Below are positions 11,554 through 21,899 of a stretch of DNA of 64,000 bases, piece after piece (positions within the stretch are counted from its first letter, which is position 1; every line of letters starts with the position of its first letter). Position numbers and translations under genes: made by a program. Source of the DNA: Mantamonas sphyraenae (lineage: Eukaryota > CRuMs > Mantamonadidae); contig JAPMXV010000024.1 in assembly GCA_026936335.1 (NCBI GenBank), positions 1 through 64,000 on the forward strand. Direction: 5' to 3'. The notes below the pieces were generated by a model, which had not been told where the DNA came from, made no database searches, and worked only from the letters and a program-made list of their open reading frames with translations.

Positions 11554-11664
11554 GCACGGATGGCCGAGTGGTCTAAGGCGCTGTGTTCAGGCGAAGTTTG
11601 AACAATCAAATCGGAGAGTCGCAGTCATCATTCGATGGCGTGGGTTCGAATCCCACTTCGTGCA
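11554..11664 (+). tRNA. tRNA-Leu(CAG) with 27-nt intron
   Basis: The acceptor stem GCACGGA pairs with TTCGTGC. The D arm is GCC...GGC, the anticodon stem CTGTG/CGCAG, the variable arm CATC-ATTC-GATG and the T arm GTGGG-TTCGAAT-CCCAC. The anticodon CAG lies at 11588-11590. An intron at 11592-11618 sits one base 3' of the anticodon, the canonical position. Internal A box (TGGCCGAGTGG) and B box (GGTTCGAATCC) are clear. Discriminator A at 11664. Confidence 0.93.
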
Positions 11665-11946
11665 CTATCGATCTTTTTTTTTCGTTGTTGGTGTGTGATG
11701 GTTGGTGTTGGAGGGTTGTTGGTGTTGGTGATGATGATGTGGGAGGAGGGTGGTGGTGGTGTGGTGGTTGGAGGGAAAGGGGGAGGGGGGAATTCGAGGG
11801 TGGGCAGGGGTTGACGGGAGGGAAAAAGGTGAACTGGGTGCGGTGTGTGATGGGAGAAGGGTGGGAGGGGATGCTGAAAGGAGGAGGGGGGGATGGTAGT
11901 GGATGATGGGGGGATGGTGGGGAGTGAGGACATGGTTGGTGGGTGA
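11665..11946. other. G-rich intergenic spacer
   Basis: Apart from the Pol III terminator, these 282 bp are almost only G, T and A on the plus strand (GGTGGTGGT and GGGGG runs). No gene or motif is recognised; it presumably holds the promoter of the TPR gene. Confidence 0.5.
11674..11682 (+). terminator. Pol III terminator of tRNA-Leu(CAG)
   Basis: A run of nine T begins 10 nt after the tRNA discriminator base, the usual RNA polymerase III stop signal. Confidence 0.85.
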
Positions 11947-12780
11947 ATGCGCATGTGGGGGCAAGTGGAAGAGAGGATGTGCGAGACAAACGCGATTGCG
12001 GAGAACAATCGTGGTGTGCAGCACTACGAAGCGGGAGATTACCAGAAAGCCGTGGAGTGCTTCGATAGGGCACTGGAGATTGATGCTGGGGATAAGGTGG
12101 CTTGGAACAACAAATGTCATGCGCTGAAGGGACTGGGCAAGTACGCAGAGGCGATTGAGTGCTTCGACAAGGCGCTGGAGATTGATGCTGAGTTCAAGTG
12201 GGCTTGGAACAACAAAGCGCTTGCGCTGAACAACCTGGGCAAGTATGCAGAGGCGATTGAGTGCTGCGACAGGGCGCTGGAGATCGATGCTGGAATCAAG
12301 GAGGTTTGGAGCAACAAGGGGAGCGCCCTGTACAGTCTGGGCAGGTACAAAGAGGCCATGGAGTGCTACAACAGGGTGGCAGAGGCCCATTCTTTGTACA
12401 AGCAGGCGTGGAACAGCAAAGGAAGTGTTCTGTACAATCTGGGCAAGTACAGTAGGATGGGTCAAGCTCCAAAGCACGGTCAAAGCACGCAATGGCTTCC
12501 TCCTTCCTACCCAGTGCACTCAACGCGCAGCCCTTGTGGTGAAGCGGGTATGGATACCTGGGATCAAGCTCCAGTGCCCTGTCCACGCAACTCAGAGCCT
12601 CTTCGTACTTGTATGCAGAGGCCCAAGATGCCAAGAACGCGTGTGCAAGGTGAGCAGACGAGAAGAAGAGGGATGCATGAGGGAGTGGGGTGTGCTGTGA
12701 GGTACAGCGTCGAGGGAACCATTCGAAATGAAGCATGTCCACAGCAGAGAGTGCAGTGGACGATTTCAACCTTGGCGTGA
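11947..12780 (+). CDS. TPR-repeat protein 1, C-terminal part disrupted by a 154-bp inversion
   Basis: The frame encodes four to five 34-residue TPR units of the type NKGxALxxLGKYxEAIECFDRALEIDA from about residue 15 to 168. At 12451 the pattern stops abruptly and 100 residues of non-TPR sequence follow to the stop at 12778-12780, overlapping the start of the next gene. The missing TPR units are encoded on the minus strand between 12451 and 12604 (for example EEALSCVDRALELDP and EEAIACFDRALELDPSY). Turning that piece over restores an in-frame TPR protein ending at TGA 12651-12653. Starts at 11947, 11953 or 11977 are possible. TPRs bind partner proteins; the partner is unknown. The gene is a near-paralogue of the downstream TPR gene. 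Confidence 0.7.
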   Translation: MRMWGQVEERMCETNAIAENNRGVQHYEAGDYQKAVECFDRALEIDAGDKVAWNNKCHALKGLGKYAEAIECFDKALEIDAEFKWAWNNKALALNNLGKYAEAIECCDRALEIDAGIKEVWSNKGSALYSLGRYKEAMECYNRVAEAHSLYKQAWNSKGSVLYNLGKYSRMGQAPKHGQSTQWLPPSYPVHSTRSPCGEAGMDTWDQAPVPCPRNSEPLRTCMQRPKMPRTRVQGEQTRRRGMHEGVGCAVRYSVEGTIRNEACPQQRVQWTISTLA

Positions 12781-13631
12781 AGCATCAGGAAGAAGGCAAA
12801 CATGAAAAGGCGGTCATGTGTTTCAACAGGGCGCTGCAGAAGGATGGCAGCTTCAAGGAAGCGCTTTTCGGAAAAGGGCGGGCTCTGGACAGCCTTGGCC
12901 AGCACAACGAGGCGATGTTGTGCTACGAGGGTGCGTTGGAGATTGACAGTCGATTCAAGGAGGCATGGTTCACCAAAGGATATGTGCTGGACAGCGTAGG
13001 CGAGTACGACGAGGCGATTGAGTGCTACGACAGGGCGTTGGAGGTCGACAACGAGTATGCACAGGCATTGCATGGCAAAGGGTACGCACTCTACTGCAGA
13101 GGTGACTACGAGAAGGCAGTTGAATGCTTCGACATGGCACTCAAAGTGAATGCGAACGACCCAGGCACACTGTACAATCGTGCCAGCGCGTTGGACTGCC
13201 TGGGGAAGCACGACGAGGCGATTGCGTGCTACGAGTGTGCACTGGAGTTGGATTCCGAGTTTGCAAAGGCATGGAACGGCAAGGGGTACGTGCTGGACAG
13301 CATGGGCAAGTACGCGGAGGCGATCGCTTGCTACGACAGGGCGCTGGAGATCGACCCGAGTGACGAGGGCACGTGGAGCAACAAGGGCTGTGCATTGTAC
13401 GAGTTGGGCGAGTACGTTGAGGCCATCGAGAGCTGTGATCGGGCGGTTGAGATCAACAAAGAGTTTGCCAACCCGCACACGCACAAAGGACGAGCTCTGT
13501 GTGCACTGGGCAGGCATGAGGAGGCAATGATATGTTTCAACCAAGCCATTGCCCTCCTCCCTTCGTATTCATCTGCCATCGAAGGACGGGATGCCTGTGC
13601 GAATCACGCCCAGTCTCGTTCTTCAAGCTAG
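12735..13631 (+). CDS. TPR-repeat protein 2
   Basis: A single 298-aa frame made almost wholly of about eight consecutive TPR units, each with the consensus GKGYALDSxGxYxEAIxCYDRALEID, from residue 8 to about 280, then a short C-terminal cap with ACANHAQSRSSS. It is a scaffold-type helical solenoid with no catalytic domain. The near-identical repeat spacing and its tandem position after TPR protein 1 indicate a gene duplication. Its start lies inside the present, inversion-extended 3' end of TPR gene 1. Function unknown. Confidence 0.85.
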   Translation: MSTAESAVDDFNLGVKHQEEGKHEKAVMCFNRALQKDGSFKEALFGKGRALDSLGQHNEAMLCYEGALEIDSRFKEAWFTKGYVLDSVGEYDEAIECYDRALEVDNEYAQALHGKGYALYCRGDYEKAVECFDMALKVNANDPGTLYNRASALDCLGKHDEAIACYECALELDSEFAKAWNGKGYVLDSMGKYAEAIACYDRALEIDPSDEGTWSNKGCALYELGEYVEAIESCDRAVEINKEFANPHTHKGRALCALGRHEEAMICFNQAIALLPSYSSAIEGRDACANHAQSRSSS

Positions 13632-13949
13632 GAAGCCACGATGGCCTACTGCCAAATGTATGCATCCGGTCTCAGTCCATCCTCCTCCACTTCTTCAATC
13701 AATCCCACCTCTGGTGACGAATCGCGACAGGACGACACAGGAGCACGGTGGGAGAACAACGAGGTCGTTTGCGCCGCCGCAACATACCAAGTGCCCCACA
13801 CACACCTCCTTCTTTCCCTACACTACCCTCGTCCACTTATATGTATGCCCACTCCCAGTGCAGCAATTCTGTCCCTGACCCACGCAATGCGCTTGCGCAC
13901 ACAAGTCAACCCTCCTGCACACATCCATTCCTGATTCCTGCGAAAGTCG
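13632..13949. other. Intergenic region, nothing recognised
   Basis: 318 bp between the TPR gene and the Dispatched-like gene. It is C-rich with several CACACA stretches; no gene, RNA or repeat is evident. It should contain the 3' end of the TPR mRNA and the promoter of the following gene. Confidence 0.5.
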
Positions 13950-16900
13950 ATGCGTGTGCACCCGTCGCCGCAACACAACCCGTTGGGTGCAGAAGTTTCC
14001 ATGTCCATTCACACGGAGCACACCCATGTTGAGAGCCAGGAGCCCAACGTGCGGTTTATCCATCATGTGGTGCACGACAGCCCCGGCAAAGTGGTCAGCG
14101 TATGTCTTGTTGTCAGTTTGGTGCTCATTGCAGTGCCTTGGGTCGTGGCACCGCTCGAGTTTTCCGAGATTGGCTCTTTCTACGCCCGTAGCGATCGTGT
14201 CGCCGGTGAGTTTTTGCCCCGTTGTCGCATTTCATTGAACCCTCGTGGATGCGCATGATCCCACGCGTGCATTGTACATGTGGATCGCAGTGCGTGAGAA
14301 ACGTGCGCCGTGGGACGGTGTCGACGGTGGGACGGGCAACGGTGGGAAAGCGTGCAGCGTTTCGCCCAGGGACGCACGCACAGCGGCACAGCCCGATGCT
14401 GACACTGACACCATGGCACAGAGGAGTACGATGCGTTTCGTTCACTGGATCAATTCAAGCAGGAAGAGCAATCGGGCAACGACGTGCAAGCGCAGCAGAG
14501 CCAACCTCTAGGAGGCGTCTCCCTCATCTACATGGTGCCAGAGACAACGGAAGGCAACCGCAACATCTTTACTGCGGCACGGTTGGACAAGATCCGTGCG
14601 CTGGAGGCTAGGTTGCAGGCAGTGCAAGAGTGGACAGGGACATGTTTGCGTGCGTCGGGTTCAAACGTGTCGACGACGACGACGGCGACGGCGTGTGCGA
14701 AACCCATCTCGCCTGTGGAATCGCTGGGCTTCTACGACGCCAATGGCACGCAAGTGGACGTGCAAGCGCGTTTGCAGATGCTCGCAAGTCTGTCGGATGC
14801 GCAGCTGGACGCGCAGGGAGCGTCGTTTTTCTTTGACACGTCGTTCGGCAGCGGATCCGCGCAGTCGCTGTACACACGCAGCCAGTTTGTGTTTGGAGGC
14901 CCTTTGAAGGGGTACAAGAATGTGGTGGACCAACGCAAGGCCATCGAGCAGCGCACAAAGCTGGAACCGATCGGACGCCGCTGGCACGCCATCCTGTCGC
15001 CGTACCGCAACGACTCGACAGACAGCAAGGGTGACCCAGACCTGCAGGTTTTGTACATGGGCGACCATGTGACGGACTTGCAGATTGACCACATTGTGAC
15101 GACGGATCTGACGCTGTTTTCGCTTGCGGTGGTGCTTGTGTTGTCCATCATTGTGGTGCACACAGGCAGCCAGTTCCTGGGCATCATGAGCATCCTGCAC
15201 ATTGTGGGTTCGGCTTTGGTTGCATTGAGCTTCTATCGCATCTTCTATAGCGTGATGACGCAACAGAACCTGCTGGCATTGTTTGTGGTGCTGGGCATCG
15301 GCGCAAATGACGTGTTTGTGTACAAAGATGCGTGGATGCAGTCATACCAGGCCGGTGCACATGCCAACGCAAACATGTTGAATCGCATTGCGTGGACGTG
15401 GAACCGCAGCGTGACGGCAATGCTCACAACGTCGCTGACGAGTGCCGCTGCATTCATGAGCACCGTGTTCAACCCGATCCCGTCCATCCGTGTGCTCGGC
15501 GTATACACGGCCATGTGCATTCTGGTCAACTTTGCCCTGGTCATCACGTACTTCCCTGCCGTCGTGGTGCTGTGGTCGCGCAAGGGCTGGGACAGCCAAT
15601 GCTGCGGCAAAGAGCGCGAAGGCCCCGAGGAGCGTGCGACACGGCTCAAAAATGTGCCTGAGCACGAACTGGACAAAGAGGCGGCGTACGACATGCCCGC
15701 ACAATGCGGAGGTGCAACCCAGAGGCACACACAGAAGCGTGTGGTGCGCGAAAGCCGGCGCATCGAGCAATTCTTCCACGGCACGTACACGCCGTGGCTG
15801 TACAGGTCAAGGTGGGCAGTGGTTGCAGTGTCGCTGGCGTTGGTTGTGGCCGGCACGGTCCTTGCGTCGACAATCCAGGTGAACGACAGCGACGAGGATC
15901 CGTTTTTCCCCAGGGAGTTCTTCACGTCTGTGTTTGCGCGCATCATGTCAAAGGGGTTCCGGTTGTCGTCTCAGTCGGAGGTGGTGCAAGTGAACACGGT
16001 GTATGGCGTGGCCGGAATCGACCGCTCGGGCATCGATCCGAACGACCAAGAGTTGCTGGGCACGCCTGTGTTCCAGACTCAGGCCAAGTTTGCCCTGCAG
16101 AGCCCTGCCTCGCAGTTGGAGGTTCTCAAGACATGCACAGAGGGCGCAAAGTTGACGATGGTGCGCCAGGGCCAGGTGGAGTGTTTCATGGAGGATTTCC
16201 GCACGTTTGTGCAGGCATCCAATGGCACGTTTCCTGTGCCCGAGAACGCCTTTGTGGCCAGGCTGCAAGCGTTTCTGAACGACAACAAATGGTCCAACGT
16301 GCACGGCAAGAATGTGGACGTGAAGGACGGCCGTGTGCGATTTGCTGTGGTGCGTTTCAACACGACGATGCCGTTGCAGCCGTCGTTTTCGCGCAAGCAG
16401 CAAGAATACGCGCTGTGGTCGACATTCCAAGACGCACGCAACGCAGACGCACGCGAGACGGCCAATGCGTACCAGACGTCGAGTGTGTGGTCGAGCATGC
16501 GCACGCAGGAGGTGCTGGTGGAGAATGCACTTGTGGGTGCGCTTGTCTCGTTGGCGCTGGCCTTTGTGGTGCTCACGGTGGTGTCGTCCAACGTGATCAT
16601 TGCGGTGTTGGCCACCGTCAGCATTGCCTGTGTCCTCGTTTGCATTCTGGGCTTCATCCCGCTGGCCGGTTTCACCCTGGGTTTCATGGAGAGCATCTGC
16701 ATCACCGTCCTCGTCGGCCTCAGCGTCGACTTTGTGGTCCATTTGGCCATTGCGTACCGTGACTCGCCTCGTGTCACGCGCTACGAACGTGTGCAGGATG
16801 CCTTTACGGAGCTGGGGGTGTCCATTGTGGGCGGCGCCTTGACGACCGTGTCCACCACCACCACCCTGTTCTTCACCACGGTGGTCCTGCTGCTTCGCTT

Positions 16901-17090
16901 CGGTCAGATCATCCTCGTGGCCATCGCCCTGAGCTTTTTCTTTGCCAATGGCCTGTTTATGGCCCTCATGCTCATGGTCGGACCCGAAGGCGACGCCGGC
17001 GAGCTCAAACCCCTCTTTCGCCGATTGGTGGGCAGCAGAGGGGAGCAACACAGGCGACGAAGCAAGCATGTGCAGGAGGGAGAGGCATGA
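13950..17090 (+). CDS. Dispatched/Patched-like RND membrane protein with sterol-sensing-type domain
   Basis: Spliced as join(13950..14205, 14422..17090), giving 974 aa; an in-frame Met at 14001 is an alternative start. The first TM is in exon 1. A large extracellular loop follows, then a six-TM sterol-sensing-like block (about 15110-15570) with QNLLALFVVLGIGANDVFVYKDAW, which matches the Dispatched TM4 signature. A second loop and second TM block contain GLSVDFVVHLAIAYRDS. RND transporters use acidic residues in TM4 (usually GxxxDD); here the pair is ND, with one acidic residue kept, and TM10 keeps its D. In animals Dispatched releases cholesterol-modified Hedgehog; here a lipid or sterol export role is only an inference. 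The intron has CTGAC at 14405 and a GTGAGT donor. Confidence 0.85.
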
Positions 17091-17145
17091 GACGGGTTGG
17101 GGGGGGGTACAGTACAATGTGTGATGCAAGTGGGAATGGAGAACG

Positions 17146-19122
17146 ATGACCATCCGTTGCCGCCACCAATCCATCCATCCCATGCTGCACCGAGTGCGTC
17201 TGGTGGACACAGAGGACGGTGCGTCGAAAGCCAGGGTGGTGGAGGAGCAAGGGGCAGAGGTGCACGACGTGGGGCTGCACGCAGACGACCCGGAGGCATT
17301 CCAACCAGGCGTGGTGATCGGACGGACGACACTGGGAATCAAGGATGCCAAGGTGTCGCGTGAACATGCACGTTTGACACTGCACCAGGAAGAGGGGACG
17401 TCACAGAGCAGCGACACGGGCAGCAGCGGGTCGGCGAGGCTGCAAATCGCCGTGGAAGCGCTGGGAATGAACCCCATGGGCGTGTGGCGAGTGCGTACAG
17501 ACACACAGGGCCAACCCAGGTTGTCGCACGCCATGCTGTCCCGTGGTGAACGCACAGTGCTGGACACAGGCGATGTCGTGTCGCTTCTTCCGCTGCAGCA
17601 TGCCTTTCGCATCGACATCACCATGCAACCGTCGCAGGGCAGCCACAGCGACGCCTCGCTGGGGGAGGATAACCCTGAGGAGGCGGACGCAGGCGGCGCA
17701 GGCTCACGTGGCGAGAAGCGAGGGCGTGAGGAGGAGCGAGAGGAGGCGGAGGAGGAGGAGGAGGAGGAACAACACGAACGCAAGCGCAGCCGCGTGGAAT
17801 CGCAAGAATCGAGCTTGAGCTCTGGACTGGGCACGCCACTGTCACAGAGTAGCAGCCAGAGTCTGTGTGAGACCTCGCTTGCATTCCCATCCATCAGCAC
17901 GAGCGTGTTTCAGTTTCCAATCAACGATGCAGCAGCCATCCTGGTCGACGAGGTGGCACAGTTTCTGGGAAAACACGGCAACGGCAACCTGCGTCTGTAT
18001 CTGGTGGACATGAAGCACAGTGGGATGCTGAGACGTGTGGAGGAGCTGTGGGAGGCCAACGTTGGAGACAACCGCTTCCAGACTCTGGTGGCAGACATTA
18101 CACAGCTCAACACGGCCCACAGTCAACCATGCGCCACAATTGTAAACTCAACCAACTGGCGCTTCCACCCGGGCGGCTCTGGTGTGAACAAGGCGATCCA
18201 CACGGCAGCTGGGAGCGAGTTTTCACGCCGCACGCGCGAGCTGCACCATACAGCAGTCGCAGGACGGGTGTACCCTGTGCCTGTGCCTACATCCTCACCT
18301 CTGTACATTCAAGAGGGTGTGCGACGCGTGCTGCATGTGCTAGGACCGAACCTGAACACGCAGCGGCCCCAGTGTTTGGCAGACGACATCCCAACGGCCC
18401 ACCGTCTGTTGCACTCTTACTACGCGTCCATGTTGACCGAATGGTACAAAGACATTGACACGAGTGGCGCAGGAGAGGAGAAGGAGGGCACTGGAGGCAA
18501 GAGCAACTCCTTGTCCTCAAGCAGCGGTGGTGAGGAGACTCCAACCGCGAACAAAGGCAAAAGCAGCGCAGGGCCTGCGTGGAAGAGGGAGCTGCTGGCG
18601 TATGTTCTGCACCCGGAAAAGCACACGGATGTGGTTGTGCACCACGATGATCAGGTGACGGTGATCCACGACAAGTTTCCAAAGGCGCGTTTGCACATGC
18701 TGGTGATGCCGAACGAGGAGTTGGACAGCGTGGAGGACCTGGGACGCAAGCACGTGGCACTGCTGGACCACATGCTGGCAATTGGCAAGGAGCAGGGAGA
18801 CAAGTTTACCGCACGCACAGGGATCCCCGTGCGCATGGGTTTCCACGCAATCCCTAGCATGCAGCATCTGCACATGCATGTGATCTCGCAGGACTTTGCC
18901 TCGCCCTGCATGAAGACAAAGCGGCACTGGAATTCGTTCACCACAGAGTTCTTCCTTGATGCGGCCGAGGTTCGTGCTTCTCTCGAACAGGATGGAGGGA
19001 TTTCCATCCACAAGCCACACTTCCAGCCCATGGAGAAGCGGGATTTGGTCTGCCATCGCTGTGGGGAAGCGCTGAAGAACATGCCCACACTCAAACAGCA
19101 CATTGCAGAGTGCAAGGTGTGA
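17146..19122 (+). CDS. APTX: Aprataxin-type protein: FHA + macro + HIT + C2HC zinc finger
   Basis: A single 658-aa frame, much longer than animal aprataxin (about 350 aa). Residues 20-105 form an FHA-like domain (GVVIGRTTLGIKDAKVSREHARL). A charged linker with an acidic Glu run follows. Residues 258-435 are a macro domain (IVNSTNW, HPGGSGVNKAIHTAAG, SPLYIQEGVRRVLHVLGPN). Residues 476-600 are a HIT domain with the catalytic triad in MQHLHMHVISQDF. Residues 634-657 are a zinc finger (CHRCGEALKNMPTLKQHIAEC). Aprataxin removes AMP from abortive DNA ligation ends; FHA in animals binds phosphorylated XRCC1/XRCC4, and the macro domain probably binds ADP-ribose. Nuclear. The start lies 55 bp after the previous stop. 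Confidence 0.93.
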   Translation: MTIRCRHQSIHPMLHRVRLVDTEDGASKARVVEEQGAEVHDVGLHADDPEAFQPGVVIGRTTLGIKDAKVSREHARLTLHQEEGTSQSSDTGSSGSARLQIAVEALGMNPMGVWRVRTDTQGQPRLSHAMLSRGERTVLDTGDVVSLLPLQHAFRIDITMQPSQGSHSDASLGEDNPEEADAGGAGSRGEKRGREEEREEAEEEEEEEQHERKRSRVESQESSLSSGLGTPLSQSSSQSLCETSLAFPSISTSVFQFPINDAAAILVDEVAQFLGKHGNGNLRLYLVDMKHSGMLRRVEELWEANVGDNRFQTLVADITQLNTAHSQPCATIVNSTNWRFHPGGSGVNKAIHTAAGSEFSRRTRELHHTAVAGRVYPVPVPTSSPLYIQEGVRRVLHVLGPNLNTQRPQCLADDIPTAHRLLHSYYASMLTEWYKDIDTSGAGEEKEGTGGKSNSLSSSSGGEETPTANKGKSSAGPAWKRELLAYVLHPEKHTDVVVHHDDQVTVIHDKFPKARLHMLVMPNEELDSVEDLGRKHVALLDHMLAIGKEQGDKFTARTGIPVRMGFHAIPSMQHLHMHVISQDFASPCMKTKRHWNSFTTEFFLDAAEVRASLEQDGGISIHKPHFQPMEKRDLVCHRCGEALKNMPTLKQHIAECKV

Positions 19123-19206
19123 ACTCGCTGGTCGCAGACATTGCCCGTACACCACTGCGCCGCCTTTCTTATACGTTCTGCAATGGCGGCGTTTAGCAGA
19201 CACCTA

Positions 19207-19331
19207 GCACGGATGGCCGAGTGGTCTAAGGCGTTTGACTCAAGCGAAAGCTTACCTGCGAATGTGGGTACAAGTCAACAGAGTGTTCAAATATACGTAT
19301 GTATGCGTGGGTTCGAATCCCACTTCGTGCA
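19207..19331 (+). tRNA. tRNA-Leu(CAA) with 41-nt intron
   Basis: It has the same acceptor, D-arm and T-arm sequence as the tRNA-Leu at 11554. The anticodon stem is TTTGA/TCAAA, anticodon CAA at 19241-19243, and the intron at 19245-19285, one base after the anticodon. The variable arm is ATAC-GTAT-GTAT. Introns in tRNA-Leu(CAA) are widespread in eukaryotes. Confidence 0.93.
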
Positions 19332-19340
19332 ATTTGTGTC

Positions 19341-19349
19341 TTTTTTTTT
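19341..19349 (+). terminator. Pol III terminator of tRNA-Leu(CAA)
   Basis: A run of nine T starts 10 nt after the tRNA 3' end, at the same offset as in the first tRNA-Leu gene. Confidence 0.85.
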
Positions 19350-19560
19350 CTCATGCATCCAAAGCCCTATGGCCACAACGCATGCAGGTGTGTCCATGTG
19401 TCCATGTGTCCTACGCATCTGGTGGTTCAGATGCTGCAGCGCCAAGGCAAAGTTGAGGCGACGGATTCCACGCGGAGATCCGCTGAGCCCAGATCTTGCC
19501 CACAGCCATGCCAACAGAACCAATCGGGTGTTTATCATCTTTTTGTGTTTGGTGGTTTGT

Positions 19561-19613
19561 TTTGCTCTTTAGAAAAGAATGGTTGTGGCATTATTTGTTT
19601 TTGAATGCCAGGT
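19561..19613 (-). promoter_or_regulatory. Histone 3' element of H3 (hairpin plus downstream box)
   Basis: Read on the minus strand, about 150 nt after the H3 stop: AACC, then a perfect 7-bp hairpin TGGCATT/AATGCCA (19610-19604 with 19592-19586, 11-nt loop), then CATTCTTTTCTAAAGAG. The same element follows the other three histone genes. The interpretation as an mRNA 3'-end signal is inferred from position and conservation. Confidence 0.75.
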
Positions 19614-19758
19614 TGTTGTTTGTAGTTTGTTTGGCGAGGGTGCGGCTCCGACGTGCGTGGCTGGGTGGACGACTGCAGGGCTTTGCCCTCGTCCTTCCAC
19701 ACCATCCACCACTCCGCCGTCACCAAAATGCACACACTCGCGAGGCCAGGCCGGGCGC

Positions 19759-20848
<1,090 letters not shown>

Positions 20849-20905
20849 ACTGCTTGCCCACGTGCAGCAGCTACAGCTCTTGGTTGTTTCAACCACACAC
20901 AAAAA

Positions 20906-20961
20906 AACCTGGCATTCAAACACAAATAATGCCACACCCCATTCTTTTCTAAGGAGGAAAA
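20906..20961 (+). promoter_or_regulatory. Histone 3' element of H4
   Basis: The hairpin stem TGGCATT (20910-20916) pairs with AATGCCA (20928-20934) across an 11-nt loop, 62 nt after the H4 stop. CCCCATTCTTTTCTAAGGAGGAAAA follows in two conserved blocks. Nearly identical to the copies behind H3, H2A and H2B. Confidence 0.78.
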
Positions 20962-21284
20962 CAACCCACAACGAGAGTGAAAGAGAGATAAAAACAATGA
21001 TTTCAGCGAGGGGAAGGAGGAGGAGGAGACGGAGTGAGGATGCATGTCCACGTCTGCCTTGTGCATTACTTCCCTACCTCTCTTCCACGTGTTCACCGTG
21101 TCTTCCTGTGCACATCCCTGCGGCCGTGCACAATCTTTGCATCACCACCAGCCACTTCGCACACCAATCCCAACAACCACCTCGCCCCATCAACACAACA
21201 AACAAACATCCTCCTCCAACCACACACCCCCCCCCTCTCTCCCTCTCTCCAATCATCAGTTTTTATCCCTTTCACGCGTTCTTG

Positions 21285-21340
21285 TTTTTCCTCCTTAGAA
21301 AAGAGTGGGTTGTGGCATTATTTGTTTTTGAATGCCAGGT
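21285..21340 (-). promoter_or_regulatory. Histone 3' element of H2A
   Basis: Read on the minus strand about 190 nt after the H2A stop. Stem TGGCATT (21337-21331) pairs with AATGCCA (21319-21313), loop 11 nt; then CCCACTCTTTTCTAAGG and AGGAAAAA. One base change (C for T) separates the downstream box from the H2B copy. Confidence 0.78.
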
Positions 21341-21530
21341 TTTTTGCGTTGGTTTGCTGTGGTAGCATGTATGTGCCTTCCTCTGTGCCAGAACGCCAGG
21401 GACCGCCTGTAGACGCCGCTGAGCTTTGCCAGCAGATCGCCCCAGCCGCCCCGTTTGTCCTTTCAAACCACCTGCCGCTGTACACAGCTGCAGATGGCCC
21501 GCATCAGAGTCCGTTCACACCTGTGCCGAT

Positions 21531-21899
21531 TTACTCGTCCTTCTTGGTCTTGGACGGCAGGAGCACGGCGTGGATGTTGGGCAGCACACCACCCTGAGCG
21601 ATGGTCACGTCGCCCAGCAGCTTGTTCAGCTCCTCGTCGTTGCGCACAGCCAGCTGGATGTGGCGCGGCACAATACGCTTGCGCTTGTTGTCTCGCGAAG
21701 CGTTGCCAGCCAGCTCCAGGATCTCAGCCGTCAGGTACTCCAGCACAGCGGCCAGGTACACGGGGGCGCCAGCGCCGATGCGCGCGGCGAAGCGGCCGTT
21801 GCGCAGGTGGCGGTGCACACGACCGACCGGGAACTGCAGACCAGCCTTGCTGGAACGCGAGCGGCCTTGAGCCGCAGCCTTGGAAGTCTTCTTTGCCAT
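21531..21899 (-). CDS. H2A: Histone H2A
   Basis: 122 aa from the Met at 21899, chosen because [20 protein letters not shown] gives a normal H2A tail; the frame is open further upstream but that part is not histone-like. The core [19 protein letters not shown] and the acidic patch region ([23 protein letters not shown]) are canonical. The C-terminus KTKKDE lacks the SQ(E/D)phi motif of H2A.X, so this is an ordinary H2A without the DNA-damage phosphosite. Divergent from H2B. Confidence 0.98.
   Translation of the reverse strand: MAKKTSKAAAQGRSRSSKAGLQFPVGRVHRHLRNGRFAARIGAGAPVYLAAVLEYLTAEILELAGNASRDNKRKRIVPRHIQLAVRNDEELNKLLGDVTIAQGGVLPNIHAVLLPSKTKKDE

Larger units (their letters stand above)
20849..21530. 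other. Convergent 3' region between H4 and H2A
   Basis: 682 bp between the H4 and H2A stop codons. It holds one copy of the histone 3' element on each strand (20906-20961 for H4, 21285-21340 for H2A) and a small perfect hairpin TGGTTG-TTT-CAACCA at 20881-20895. The middle is C-rich without a gene I can support. Confidence 0.6.

Noticed and set aside
12444-12611. A programmed invertible switch (phase variation) bounded by CAAGTAC/GTACTTG
   Set aside because: The 7-bp inverted repeat is fully explained by a duplicated 5-nt staggered break; no recombinase or second copy is nearby, and such switches are not known for protist TPR genes.
12564-13544. 326-aa minus-strand frame opposite TPR gene 2
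   Set aside because: It mirrors the repeat spacing of the TPR gene on the other strand and has no domain of its own; only the 12451-12604 segment shows true TPR sequence on the minus strand.
20849-21530. Canonical metazoan histone stem-loop (GGCTCTTTTCAGAGCC type)
   Set aside because: I looked within 100 nt after each histone stop and saw no 6-bp/4-nt stem-loop of that consensus; only the 7-bp TGGCATT hairpin is shared.
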